Below, piece after piece: positions 7,964-16,580 of a stretch of 64,000 nt of DNA (position 1 is its first letter; each line of letters opens with the position of its first letter). A model generated the notes under the pieces. That model worked only from the letters and a program-made list of their open reading frames with translations, was not told where the DNA came from and did not search any database. The DNA is from Pseudomonadota bacterium. GTDB lineage: Bacteria; Pseudomonadota; Gammaproteobacteria; Steroidobacterales; Steroidobacteraceae. Position numbers and translations under genes: made by a program. The stretch is taken from positions 1-64,000 of the forward strand of contig JAEZCN010000250.1 of the NCBI GenBank assembly GCA_023433515.1. Reading direction: 5' to 3'.

Positions 7964-9180
7964 GCCGAGATGCTCGCGATGCGCGGGCGGCCGCGTTCGG
8001 CGAATCGCTCGGCGATCAGCGCGATGAGATCGCGCGCCAGCGTGACCTTCGGCGCGCGCGGCAATTCGCGCCGGCCGTCGCGCCACAATACGAGCAGCGC
8101 GTTGTCGTCCTTCTCGAAAACCTTGTCGTGTCCGACTTCATTGGCCGCGATCATGTCGAGATTCTTCTTGAGGAGTTTCTGTCGCGCGTATTGTTCCACG
8201 GAATCCGTCTCGGCGGCGAAGCCGACGACGAAGGGACGCGGCGCGCGCGCCGCGACGGTCGCGAGGATGTCGACCGTGCGCTCCATCTTGAGATCCATCG
8301 ACTCGTTGGTCTTCTTGATCTTGCATTCGACCGGGGACGCCGGCCGGTAGTCGGCGACGGCGGCCGTCGCGACGAAGATGTCCACGCCGTCGAGATTCTT
8401 CAGCACGGCATTCAGCATGTCGGCCGCGCTCTCGACGTCGATGCGTTTCACGCCGGGCGGCGTGGGGAGATTCACCGGACCGCTGACGATGGTCACGTCG
8501 GCGCCGGCATCGCGCGCCGCGGCGGCCACCGCGAAGCCCATCTTTCCCGAGCTGCGATTGCTGATGAATCGGACCGGATCGATGCGCTCGCGCGTCGGCC
8601 CGGCGGTCAGGAGAACCCGTTTGCCCGCGAGCGGACCCGTGGGCGCGATGATGTTGGCCGCGAACCCCGCGAGCTGCGGGGGCTCGAGCATTCTTCCCGC
8701 GCCGACTTCGCCGCAGGCCTGGTCGCCCTCGCCGGGTCCCCAGACGTGAATGCCGCGCGCCTTCAGCGTCGCGACGTTCGCCTGGGTGGCGGCGTTCGAC
8801 CACATGACGCGATTCATCGCGGGCGCGAGCGCGATGGGGCGGTCGGTCGCGAGACACAAGGTAGTCAGGAGATCGTCGGCCTGGCCGGTGGCGAGGCGCG
8901 CGATGAAGTCCGCGGTCGCCGGCGCGATGATCACGAGATCGGCCCAGCGCGCGAGCTCGATGTGCGACATCGCCTTCTCGGCTTCCGGATCCCACAGATC
9001 GCTGCGCACTTCGCGGCCGGAAACGGCCTGAAAGGTCATCGGGGTGACGAACTCCCGCGCGCCAGCGGTGAGCACGACCTGTACCTCCGCGCCCTGCTCG
9101 CGCAGACGGCGCACCAGGTCCGGGCTCTTGTACGCGGCGATGCCGCCGGTCACACCGAGTAATACACGCTTGCCTTGCAT
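7960..9180 (-). CDS. coaBC: Bifunctional phosphopantothenoylcysteine decarboxylase/synthase
   Basis: A 406-residue fusion enzyme that makes 4'-phosphopantetheine for CoA. The N-terminal CoaC flavoprotein has GVTGGIAAYK, the active-site His in SHIELARWAD, PAMNRVMW and the GDQACGEVGAGRM flap cysteine motif. The C-terminal CoaB part has LLTAGPTRERIDPVR, SNRSSGKMG and the KIKKTNE lysine motif. ATG 9180 (MQGKRVLL) is chosen; an ATG 9 bases upstream (9189) is equally possible. Longer upstream frames are implausible. Confidence 0.96.
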   Translation of the reverse strand: MQGKRVLLGVTGGIAAYKSPDLVRRLREQGAEVQVVLTAGAREFVTPMTFQAVSGREVRSDLWDPEAEKAMSHIELARWADLVIIAPATADFIARLATGQADDLLTTLCLATDRPIALAPAMNRVMWSNAATQANVATLKARGIHVWGPGEGDQACGEVGAGRMLEPPQLAGFAANIIAPTGPLAGKRVLLTAGPTRERIDPVRFISNRSSGKMGFAVAAAARDAGADVTIVSGPVNLPTPPGVKRIDVESAADMLNAVLKNLDGVDIFVATAAVADYRPASPVECKIKKTNESMDLKMERTVDILATVAARAPRPFVVGFAAETDSVEQYARQKLLKKNLDMIAANEVGHDKVFEKDDNALLVLWRDGRRELPRAPKVTLARDLIALIAERFAERGRPRIASISA

Positions 9181-9323
9181 GACCGGCATTATCGGTACCC
9201 GTCGGGGCGGGCCGCCAGTCACAAAGGTTTGGGCCCCATCGCTGCGGGTTATATCCACGTTATTCGTTGTTTTCGTGGGATTTCCGGCTGTTCCGGGCCG
9301 CGGCGGCGTGGGCAAGATGCCAC

Positions 9324-10031
9324 ATGGACGAACGGACGGAGCCAAGGGAAGGCTCGAACATCAGCCACTGGCCGCGGAGCGAACGCCCGCGCGAACGGCT
9401 CCTGGAACTGGGGCCCCAGGCGCTTTCCGACGCGGAACTGCTCGCGGTGCTGATCGGCACCGGCCATAGCGGCGCCACCGCGATCGACGTTGCCCGGGAC
9501 ATGTTGCGACACTTCGGCGGCAGCCTGCGGCGGCTGCTCAGCGCCGATGCCGCCACGCTGCTCGACCTGCGCGGCCTGGGTCCGGCCCGTTACGCGACGC
9601 TGATGTCCGCGCTCGAACTTGCGCGCCGGCACTACCGCGAGGCGCTGCGCGCCGGCCCCGCCATGAACGCGCCCGCTGCCACGCGCCAGTTCCTCACCGC
9701 GCAGCTTCGCGACCGGCCATACGAGGTGTTCTGCTGCCTTCACCTCGACAATCGGCACCGCCTCATCCACTTCGAGGAAATCTTTCGCGGCACCATCGAC
9801 GGCGCCAGCGTTCACCCGCGCGAGATCGTGCGCCAGGCATTGCAGTACAACGCCGCCGCGTTGATCTTCGCGCACAACCATCCGTCGGGCGTCGCCGAGC
9901 CGAGCCAGGCGGACGAGTTGATCACGCGCCGGCTGCGCGACGCGCTCGCGCTCGTCGACATCCGCGTGCTCGATCACCTCATCGTCGGCGACAACACCTG
10001 CCTGTCGTTCGCCGAGCGCGGCCTCCTGTGA
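9324..10031 (+). CDS. radC: RadC family JAB/MPN-domain protein
   Basis: A 235-residue protein with an N-terminal helix-hairpin-helix region (LLDLRGLGPARYATL) and a C-terminal MPN/JAB domain. The metal-site residues are visible as AHNHPSG followed by Asp in PSQADELI, with the upstream Glu in HFEEIFRGTIDG. Despite its old name, a role in DNA repair is unproven and the catalytic activity is unknown. The ATG at 9324 (MDERTEPREG) matches the normal family start. It is divergent from coaBC. Confidence 0.93.
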   Translation: MDERTEPREGSNISHWPRSERPRERLLELGPQALSDAELLAVLIGTGHSGATAIDVARDMLRHFGGSLRRLLSADAATLLDLRGLGPARYATLMSALELARRHYREALRAGPAMNAPAATRQFLTAQLRDRPYEVFCCLHLDNRHRLIHFEEIFRGTIDGASVHPREIVRQALQYNAAALIFAHNHPSGVAEPSQADELITRRLRDALALVDIRVLDHLIVGDNTCLSFAERGLL

Positions 10032-10084
10032 GCAGGTGGGGATAGCGGTGCCGGTGTAAAAAGTGGGGATGAACGGACGGCGCC

Positions 10085-11725
10085 TCAGGGATTGAACTGC
10101 GAATCCATCCATTCGATGCGCGCGGTCAGCCAGGACTCCAGGTATTCGAGCTCGCCTTCATAACTGCCCGTCACGCGGAAGTTCGGCCAGACATAGTTCT
10201 CGAGCGTCGGCCAGCGCTGGAAGTTGTTGAGTTGCGCCTGCTGAAGCGTCGCCGCACGCGTGCGGATCGACTGCATCATTTCCGCGAGCTGCGCCTCCTT
10301 GATCTCGTTCCACATCTGCCGCGCTCGCGACGCGAACGCCGGATCCTCGAACAGCCGCGAGAACCACGGAGCGCCACGCACCCACCAGCCCGTGGTCATG
10401 AATCCGTCGCCGTAGTTGATGTTCCCGGCCCCGATGTCGAAGTCCCACAGCGGGCCCATGTGCAGCTTTTCGCCGCGCGGCTTGTACATCCAGCAGCTCG
10501 TCGCCATGCGAGCGTCATAGTTGCGGAAGACCTCGTTGACGAGGAACCAGCGGATGAAGGAATCCGCATCGATGTAGGCGGCGTAGCCCGTGGCGGGGTT
10601 GGCGAAATCGTCCGTGCGCAGCACGGCCTCGAACTCGTCGAGGTAGTTGCGGATGTAATCCTCCTGCGCCTGCGCCGGCTCTTCGGGATCCTGGAACACG
10701 ATCGGCAACTCGTCGTGCGCCGTGACGATCGTGTGTCCGTCGCGCCGGAAATCGACCTCGAGAAGATAGCCGCCGGTCAACACGTCAGGGGCCACGTCAT
10801 CCTCGCCGAGTTCGTCGATTTCCACGCGGCCCGCGGCGATCTTGATGTTCTCGATGAGCTGGTACACGCCTTCGTAGCGGTCGTTGACGTAGGCCTCGAC
10901 GAACGCCGAACGCGGCGCCCACGGCATGCCGATCGCCGTGCCGAGCTGCATGGCGAGCGCGTTGCGCAGCATCGTCTTGTCCGAGTAGTTAGCCAGCAGC
11001 ACCCAGTCGCGGCTCGACGGCATGCCGAGCAGCGGCTGGCGGTCGGTGAGCTTGAGCCGGTACGGCTTCTTCGGGAACAGGTCCCAGGTGGAATTGCCGC
11101 GCCCACGTACTTGTATTCCACCGATGACCGCGGGCTCGCCCACGACGTTGGACTCGAGATTCATCTGGCCGTTGAGGTAGACGTCCCGGCTGACGATCGG
11201 CGCGAGATTGTCGGTGGTGATGCGCAGCACCGGCAGATTCACGCGGCGCGGCGCGAAGGTCTCCGGTGTCGAGGGCGCGGCGAACACGTGAGTCGCCGTG
11301 GATCGCTGATCCGAGGCACTTTCGACGGTCAATCGCAATTCGACCCGCCGCGCGGTGCGGGGCCCGCAAGTGTTCGGGATCGTGATCGTCGCGGAGGTCG
11401 CGTCGGGGGCGATCGTGCCGGCATTCACCGAGCACTGCGTCTGCAGCGCCACGGGTCCTGCGGTGACCGTGGCCTCGAGCGTGATCGAGGCTGGGGTCAA
11501 TCCTGCCGGGATGGTCCAGTTCACCGTGAGCGGTTGTCCGAGCGCGGCATCCGCGGGGGCCGATCCTTCCAGATCGCGGAACTGGACCTGCGGTCCGACA
11601 GGCGGCGGGTCGTTTCCGGTCGGTGGTGGCGGGTTTCCGGGCGGGTTTCCGCCAGGCGAGCCGCTTCCGCCTCCGCCGCAGCCCGCGAGCAGGGCGATGC
11701 CGACGAGTGCTCCCCAGAACTTCAT
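10085..11725 (-). CDS. Lipoprotein with CotH kinase domain
   Basis: A 546-residue lipoprotein. The signal peptide ends in the lipobox LLAGC, followed by a Gly/Pro-rich linker. A beta-rich domain covers about residues 50-165, and a CotH-type atypical kinase domain follows. Its marks are the GRGNSTWDLFPKKPYRLKL motif, MLRNALAMQL, then YQLIENIKI and the acidic HMGPLWDFDIGAG segment that carries the catalytic aspartates in the family. CotH-type kinases phosphorylate proteins in spore coats and elsewhere; the target here is unknown. The ATG at 11725 is chosen for the lipoprotein signal. Confidence 0.88.
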   Translation of the reverse strand: MKFWGALVGIALLAGCGGGGSGSPGGNPPGNPPPPTGNDPPPVGPQVQFRDLEGSAPADAALGQPLTVNWTIPAGLTPASITLEATVTAGPVALQTQCSVNAGTIAPDATSATITIPNTCGPRTARRVELRLTVESASDQRSTATHVFAAPSTPETFAPRRVNLPVLRITTDNLAPIVSRDVYLNGQMNLESNVVGEPAVIGGIQVRGRGNSTWDLFPKKPYRLKLTDRQPLLGMPSSRDWVLLANYSDKTMLRNALAMQLGTAIGMPWAPRSAFVEAYVNDRYEGVYQLIENIKIAAGRVEIDELGEDDVAPDVLTGGYLLEVDFRRDGHTIVTAHDELPIVFQDPEEPAQAQEDYIRNYLDEFEAVLRTDDFANPATGYAAYIDADSFIRWFLVNEVFRNYDARMATSCWMYKPRGEKLHMGPLWDFDIGAGNINYGDGFMTTGWWVRGAPWFSRLFEDPAFASRARQMWNEIKEAQLAEMMQSIRTRAATLQQAQLNNFQRWPTLENYVWPNFRVTGSYEGELEYLESWLTARIEWMDSQFNP

Positions 11726-11923
11726 GCGATCCTCCCCAGTGATCGGTCGAGGAACCTCGCCCACAACGGCGGCGGGCGCAAGCACTCCCGCCTCGTGCCC
11801 TTCAACTGGAAGTTGCGGAACGCAAAGTTGCCCGCCACCGGTCCGGCTGGTATAAAGGCGGCCCTTTCGACGGCCTCAAACCGGCCGCTCGTCAGCTAAC
11901 CTACTGACTTTTTTGGTGTTTTT

Positions 11924-12160
11924 ATGAGCCGCGTCTGTGAAGTCACGGGCAAGCGCGTTGCCGTCGGCAACCGTGTTTCCCACGCCAACAACAAGAAGCG
12001 TCGTCGCTTCCTGCCCAACCTGCACACCCAGCGCTTCTGGATCGAAGCCGAGCGCCGCTGGGTCAGCCTGCGCGTTTCCACCCGCGGCCTGCGCACCATC
12101 GAGAAGAACGGCATCGACGCCGTGCTCGCCGATATGCGCGCCAAGGGAAAGAAGGTTTAA
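11924..12160 (+). CDS. rpmB: 50S ribosomal protein L28
   Basis: A 78-residue basic protein identical in layout to proteobacterial L28: MSRVCEVTGKRV at the start, NNKKRRRFLPNLH in the middle and a lysine-rich C-terminus. It is preceded by a T-rich stretch (11908-11922) instead of a clear strong Shine-Dalgarno. rpmG starts 3 bases after its stop, the standard rpmB-rpmG pair. Confidence 0.98.
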   Translation: MSRVCEVTGKRVAVGNRVSHANNKKRRRFLPNLHTQRFWIEAERRWVSLRVSTRGLRTIEKNGIDAVLADMRAKGKKV

Positions 12161-12163
12161 GCC

Positions 12164-12319
12164 ATGCGTGACAAAGTAAAACTGCTGTCGTCCGCCGGTA
12201 CGGGCCATTTCTACGTCGCGACGAAGAACAAGCGCCTGCACCCCGACAAGATGGAAGTGAAGAAGTACGACCCGGTCGTGCGCAAGCACGTGGCGTACAA
12301 GGAAGCGAAGATCAAGTAA
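12164..12319 (+). CDS. rpmG: 50S ribosomal protein L33
   Basis: A 51-residue protein, MRDKVKLLSSAGTGHFY at the N-terminus and a C-terminal EAKIK. It lacks the two CxxC pairs of the zinc-binding L33 form, so it is the zinc-independent (C-minus) type. It is too short for usual ORF cut-offs but is unambiguous from its position 3 bases after rpmB and its sequence. It is followed by the triplicated terminator array. Confidence 0.97.
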   Translation: MRDKVKLLSSAGTGHFYVATKNKRLHPDKMEVKKYDPVVRKHVAYKEAKIK

Positions 12320-12335
12320 CGCTTCCGAGCAGATC

Positions 12336-12440
12336 GCAAATGAAAAAGCCCGCCTCTCGGCGGGCGACTCGCAAGTGAAAAAGCCCGCCTCTCGGCGGGC
12401 GACTCGCAAATGAAAAAGCCCGCCTCTCGGCGGGCTTTTT
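12336..12440 (+). repeat. Three tandem copies of a terminator hairpin unit
   Basis: A 35-bp unit (gcaaatgaaaaagcccgcct followed by ctcggcgggcgactc) occurs at 12336-12370 and 12371-12405. The second copy has one A-to-G change. A third copy at 12406-12440 ends in a T-tract instead of gactc. Each unit can fold the same gcccgcc-tctc-ggcgggc hairpin, but only the last has the U-run needed for intrinsic termination. The array ends the rpmB-rpmG transcript. Confidence 0.95.
12413..12440 (+). terminator. Intrinsic terminator of rpmB-rpmG
   Basis: A 12-bp stem, aaaaagcccgcc paired with ggcgggcttttt around a 4-base loop. Its 3' arm supplies the T-run. It is the functional-looking third copy of the tandem array. 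Confidence 0.93.
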
Positions 12441-12480
12441 CGTTCTGGCTTCAACTACTCAACTCACCACAAGACAAGTC

Positions 12481-12632
12481 AACGATTGTGGGTTCTGGCG
12501 GCTGGCAAAGCATCCGGCGGCTTTGACAGCAGTCAGAACTTGGGGTGGCGGCGGCTAGTGTTCGCTCAGGGATAGATGAGCAACGCACCGTGGTTCTCTT
12601 GCAGGAGGGTCCCGCCGCCACCCACAATCGTT
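12481..12632. repeat. Widely spaced inverted repeat upstream of mutM
   Basis: The left arm (12481-12502) and right arm (12614-12632) are complementary over 13 plus 6 bases with a 3-base bulge (aacgattgtgggt and ggcggc). They enclose about 110 bp. No gene is seen here, in the 280-bp gap between the rpmG terminator and mutM. It could be a small non-autonomous element or a structured RNA; no ORF, transposase or U-tract supports either. Confidence 0.5.
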
Positions 12633-12724
12633 CGTGCTGTCATAGATGCCTGACCCCGCGTCCAAGTTGCAACCGATTGCGACGGGTCGCTTGGAATCCG
12701 CGTCGAGCCGAAAAGTTTTCCCAC

Positions 12725-13540
12725 GTGCCCGAACTACCCGAAGTCGAAACCACCCGCCGGGGTATCGAGCCCCACGTAACCGGACGCCGTATCGCACGAT
12801 TACGGGTGCACGACCGGCGCCTGCGCTGGCCCGTGGACGTCGCACGCATCGAGGGCCTGGCGGGAAGTTCGATCCTGCGTGCGGGTCGGCGTGCCAAGTA
12901 CCTGTTGCTCGAAACCGACGGTGGGACACTGATCCTGCACCTGGGCATGTCCGGCAGCCTGCGGGTGCTGCCTGCCTCGACGCCCCGCATCGCGCACGAC
13001 CACGTCGACATCGAGCTGGATTCGGGACAGACGCTGCGCTTCAACGATCCGCGCCGATTCGGCAGCCTGCTGTTCACGGTGGATGATCCGGCCACGCATC
13101 CGCTGTTGCGCGGCCTGGCTCCTGAACCGCTCGATGACGCGTTCGACGGCGCCTATCTGTTCAAGGCGACGCGGCGCCGCGGCGTGGCGATCAAGCAGTT
13201 CATCATGAACGCGAGACTCGTCGTCGGCGTCGGCAACATCTACGCGAGCGAGGCGTTGTTCCGCGCGCGTATCCGTCCGCGGCGCCGGGCGCGTTCCCTG
13301 ACTCGGGACGAATGCGCGAAACTCGCGCGCGCGATCAAGGCGACACTCAACATGGCCGTGAAGGCAGGCGGCACCACGCTGCGCGATTACATCGGCGCCG
13401 ATGGCAATCCCGGCTACTTCCGCCAGAAACTTTACGTCTACGAACGCGAAGGTCTGCCGTGCCGCGTGTGCGGCAAGCCGATCAAACAATTCACGCAGGG
13501 ACAACGATCGACCTACTGGTGCTCGAACTGCCAGAAATGA
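12725..13540 (+). CDS. mutM: Formamidopyrimidine-DNA glycosylase
   Basis: A 271-residue base-excision repair enzyme that removes 8-oxoguanine and formamidopyrimidines and nicks the abasic site. After the initiator comes PELPEVETTRRG, carrying the catalytic N-terminal proline and glutamate. The beta-elimination lysine region, the VGVGNIYASE helix-two-turn-helix and a C-terminal zinc finger (CRVCGKPIKQ ... YWCSNCQK) are all present. No ATG is available at the required place, so GTG at 12725 is the start, because the proline must be residue 2. Confidence 0.97.
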   Translation: MPELPEVETTRRGIEPHVTGRRIARLRVHDRRLRWPVDVARIEGLAGSSILRAGRRAKYLLLETDGGTLILHLGMSGSLRVLPASTPRIAHDHVDIELDSGQTLRFNDPRRFGSLLFTVDDPATHPLLRGLAPEPLDDAFDGAYLFKATRRRGVAIKQFIMNARLVVGVGNIYASEALFRARIRPRRRARSLTRDECAKLARAIKATLNMAVKAGGTTLRDYIGADGNPGYFRQKLYVYEREGLPCRVCGKPIKQFTQGQRSTYWCSNCQK

Positions 13541-13562
13541 TCGCGTTCCGTAGAATGGCGGC

Positions 13563-14384
13563 GTGACCACACCCACCGCCATGTGTACCGCGGCCGAGTT
13601 CGCCGCGTTCAGGCGCCGCCTCGCGAAAGTCGACCCGGTTCTTGCCGGGTTGATCCGCGCGGTCGGCAAGTTCACGCACACGCCCAACGCCGAACACACT
13701 CCATTTCATGCGCTGGCGCGCGCGATCGCCCACCAGCAGCTGAACGGCACGGCGGCCGAAAGCATCTTCGGGCGTTTCGTAAACCTGTATGCGAAAGATG
13801 GCGCGGCCGCCGCGCTGCTCGAGGCGCAGCTCGTGCTCGAAACGCCCGACGAAAAGCTGCGCGCCGTCGGTCTTTCGTTCGCGAAGATCGCGAGCATCAA
13901 GGATCTCGCCGCGAAAACCATCGCGGGCACCGTGCCTCCATATGAAATCCTGCACACGCTGGCGGACGACGAAATCGTCGAACGCCTCACGCAGGTCCGC
14001 GGCATCGGCCGCTGGACGGTCGAGATGCTGCTGATGTTCCGGCTCGGTCGCCCCGACATCCTGCCCATCGACGACTTCGGCGTGCGCAATGGATTCCGCC
14101 TCGCGTACGGATTGCGCGGCATGCCCACACCGCGTGCGCTCGCCGAGTACGGCGCGCGCTGGGCGCCTTATCGCTCCGTCGCCGCGTGGTACATGTGGCG
14201 CGCGGTGGATCTGCACAAGGAGGGCAAACTACCCGCGCCGCCGATCAGGACGCGCATCCAGCTGGTGAAGAAGCGGGTGGCGAAGGCCGTGAAGGCCAAG
14301 GTCGTGAAATCGAAGATTGCCGGGAAGCTCGCGCGAAAAACGCCGCGTCGCCGCGCGGCGAAACGCGCGCGAAGTCACAAGTAG
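13563..14384 (+). CDS. DNA-3-methyladenine glycosylase II (AlkA-like) with basic tail
   Basis: A protein of up to 273 residues of the HhH-GPD superfamily. The helix-hairpin-helix and catalytic Asp region reads LTQVRGIGRWTVEMLLMF followed by LPIDDFGVRNG. AIAHQQLNGTAAESIF is also typical. Such enzymes excise alkylated bases. The last 50 or so residues are a Lys/Arg/Ala tail like histone H1 and absent from usual AlkA; it probably binds DNA non-specifically. The start is GTG 13563, or ATG 13581. Its TAG abuts the TGA of the convergent ggt gene. It follows mutM by 22 bases. Confidence 0.88.
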   Translation: MTTPTAMCTAAEFAAFRRRLAKVDPVLAGLIRAVGKFTHTPNAEHTPFHALARAIAHQQLNGTAAESIFGRFVNLYAKDGAAAALLEAQLVLETPDEKLRAVGLSFAKIASIKDLAAKTIAGTVPPYEILHTLADDEIVERLTQVRGIGRWTVEMLLMFRLGRPDILPIDDFGVRNGFRLAYGLRGMPTPRALAEYGARWAPYRSVAAWYMWRAVDLHKEGKLPAPPIRTRIQLVKKRVAKAVKAKVVKSKIAGKLARKTPRRRAAKRARSHK

Positions 14385-16094
14385 TCAGTAGACGAGCCCG
14401 ACTCCCGCGCCGCGCGGATCCGAGACCGCCTCGACCTTGCCCGTTTTGTAATCCCACGTGACGACCTGCATGTTGCCCCAGCGGCGCGTGCCTTCGCGCA
14501 GCTTGTGGCCGCGCGCTTCGAGCGCCTTGCGGTCCTCGGGCGTCAGCGCATCCGTTTCGAACTGCAGCACGTCGGGCGAGAACTGGTGATGGAAGCGGGG
14601 CGCGGCGGCGATTTCCTGCGCGCTCTTCCCGTCCATGAAATTCAGCGTGCCCAGCAGCACCATGCCCGGGATGTAACTGCCTCCCGGAGAGCCGAGGATC
14701 ATCAAGCCATTCGGCCCTTCGACGAAGGTCGGGGTCGATGACGAGAGTGGCCGCTTGCCGGGCGCGATCGCGTTCGCGTCGCCGCCGATGAGCTGGAAGC
14801 CGTTCGGCACGCCGGGCTTCGCGGAGAAATCGTCCATCTGGTTGTTGAGCAGGATCCCGGTGCCCGGAATCATGAGCCCGGAGCCGAAGAAGAAGTTCAG
14901 CGTGATGGTCGCCGCGACCATGTTGCCGTCCTTGTCGATCACCGAGAAATGCGTGGTGGACGGGCCCGGCGGCGGCGCATCCACACCCGGCAACAACTCG
15001 CTCGGCATCGCACGATCCATGCGGATGGACGCGCGCTGACCGGCGGCGTAGTCGGGATCGATCAGCCGCGCGACCGGCACGTCGACGAAATCCGGATCGC
15101 CGAGATACACGGCGCGGTCGCGATGCACCCGGCGCATGGCCTCGACCACCAGGTGCGTGCGCGTGACCTTGTCCAGCTTCGAAAGGTCGAAGCCTTCGAG
15201 GATGTTGAGCGCGTTGACGAGCGCGACGCCTCCGGACGCTGGCGGCGAACCCGACACGATGCGCGCGCCGCGATAGTGGCCGACGACCGGCGCGCGTTCG
15301 ACGATCTTGTAGTTAGCCAGATCGGCCTCCGTCCAGTTGCCACCGAGCTTGCGCACACCGGCGACGAGCTTCTTCGCGAATGCACCCTTATAGAAGCCGT
15401 CCGCGCCCTTCGCCGCGAGCACCTCGAAGCTTGCCGCGAGATCCGGCTGGCGGATCACGTGACCCAGCGGCGGCACTTCGCCCTTCACGAGAAACACCCG
15501 CGCCGCGTCGGGAGTCTTGAGGAACGCGGCTTTCTTGAAGTTCATGCCGCCGCGCAGCCGCTCGTAAAGCGGAAAGCCGTCGCGCGCGAGCTTGATCGCG
15601 GGCTGCAGGCTGGTCGCGAGCGGCAACTTGCCGTACTTCCCGGCGAGATGCGCCATGCCGGCGGGCTCGCCCGGAATGCCGGCCGCGAGTGCCGAATCGC
15701 GCGACAGGCCCGGGATCACGTTGCCGTCCTTGTCGAGATACATGTCGCGCGAAGCGGCGGCGGGCGCCATCTCCCGCAGGTCGATCATGATCTCGGCGCC
15801 GTCGCTCGCGCGGCGCACCAGGAAGAAGCCGCCGCCGCCCAGTCCCGAGCTCGAGGGCTCGACCACGGCCAGCGCCGCGGCCACCGCCACCGCGGCGTCG
15901 AATGCATTGCCGCCTTTCGCGAGGACCTGGTGACCCGCCTCGCTCGCGAGTGGATAGGCGCTGGCGATGGCGGCTTTCCCGGGACCCCGCGCCGGGATGT
16001 CGCTCGCGGGCGTGGCCGCGATCAGTGGCGTCGCGAAGACGGCGATGAGGAAGACTGCGAAGGCGCGCAGTCCGCGCGGCGCGTGGTGATTCAT
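14385..16094 (-). CDS. ggt: Gamma-glutamyltransferase
   Basis: A 569-residue periplasmic Ntn-hydrolase precursor that cleaves the gamma-glutamyl bond of glutathione and related compounds. A signal peptide (FAVFLIAVFATPLIAA) is followed by the large-subunit region with GGNAFDAAVAVAAALAVVEP and GLGGGGFFLV. Autoprocessing should occur before the threonine in PSTTHFSVIDKDGN (about residue 380), which becomes the nucleophile. The small subunit has GKRPLSSSTPT and LGSPGGSYIPG. The length is normal. Confidence 0.95.
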   Translation of the reverse strand: MNHHAPRGLRAFAVFLIAVFATPLIAATPASDIPARGPGKAAIASAYPLASEAGHQVLAKGGNAFDAAVAVAAALAVVEPSSSGLGGGGFFLVRRASDGAEIMIDLREMAPAAASRDMYLDKDGNVIPGLSRDSALAAGIPGEPAGMAHLAGKYGKLPLATSLQPAIKLARDGFPLYERLRGGMNFKKAAFLKTPDAARVFLVKGEVPPLGHVIRQPDLAASFEVLAAKGADGFYKGAFAKKLVAGVRKLGGNWTEADLANYKIVERAPVVGHYRGARIVSGSPPASGGVALVNALNILEGFDLSKLDKVTRTHLVVEAMRRVHRDRAVYLGDPDFVDVPVARLIDPDYAAGQRASIRMDRAMPSELLPGVDAPPPGPSTTHFSVIDKDGNMVAATITLNFFFGSGLMIPGTGILLNNQMDDFSAKPGVPNGFQLIGGDANAIAPGKRPLSSSTPTFVEGPNGLMILGSPGGSYIPGMVLLGTLNFMDGKSAQEIAAAPRFHHQFSPDVLQFETDALTPEDRKALEARGHKLREGTRRWGNMQVVTWDYKTGKVEAVSDPRGAGVGLVY

Positions 16095-16097
16095 TCG

Positions 16098-16580
16098 TCA
16101 GCTCCGCTTCATCTTCCTGAGCTCGGCCTCCACCACGGGATGCACGAACTCCTTGACGTCTCCTCCGAGGACCGCGATCTCGCGTACCAGCGTCGAGGAT
16201 ATGAACGTGAACTGCTCCTGCGGCGTGAGGAACACGGTCTCGAGATCGCGTGACAGGTGACGGCTCATGTTGGCGAGCTGGAACTCGTACTCGAAGTCGG
16301 ATATCGCGCGCAGTCCGCGCACCACGACCTGCACACCCTGCTGACGCGCGAAATCGACGGTGAGGCCCGAGTAACCCATGACCTCGACGCCCGGAATGTC
16401 GCCGAGCACCTCACGCGCGAGGGCCACGCGCTTGTCCAGGGAGAACATCGGCGCCTTGTTAGGGTTGGCGGCGATCGCGACGATGACGCGTTCGAACACG
16501 CTCGCGGCGCGGCGCACCAGGTCCTGGTGTCCGTTGGTGATGGGGTCGAAGGTCCCTGGGTATACGGCGCTGCGTTTCAT
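16098..16580 (-). CDS. coaD: Phosphopantetheine adenylyltransferase
   Basis: A 160-residue nucleotidyltransferase, the penultimate step of CoA synthesis. YPGTFDPITNGH is the T/HxGH ATP-binding motif and ISSTLVREIA is the second (ISSTxxR) motif. The ATG at 16580 overlaps the rsmD stop as ATGA, so the start is secure. The rsmD-coaD pair is standard in proteobacteria. CoA genes coaBC and coaD are thus both in this window, 7 kb apart. Confidence 0.97.
   Translation of the reverse strand: MKRSAVYPGTFDPITNGHQDLVRRAASVFERVIVAIAANPNKAPMFSLDKRVALAREVLGDIPGVEVMGYSGLTVDFARQQGVQVVVRGLRAISDFEYEFQLANMSRHLSRDLETVFLTPQEQFTFISSTLVREIAVLGGDVKEFVHPVVEAELRKMKRS

Noticed and set aside
12336..12440. CRISPR-like array
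   Set aside because: The three repeats are directly adjacent without spacers and are terminator hairpins.
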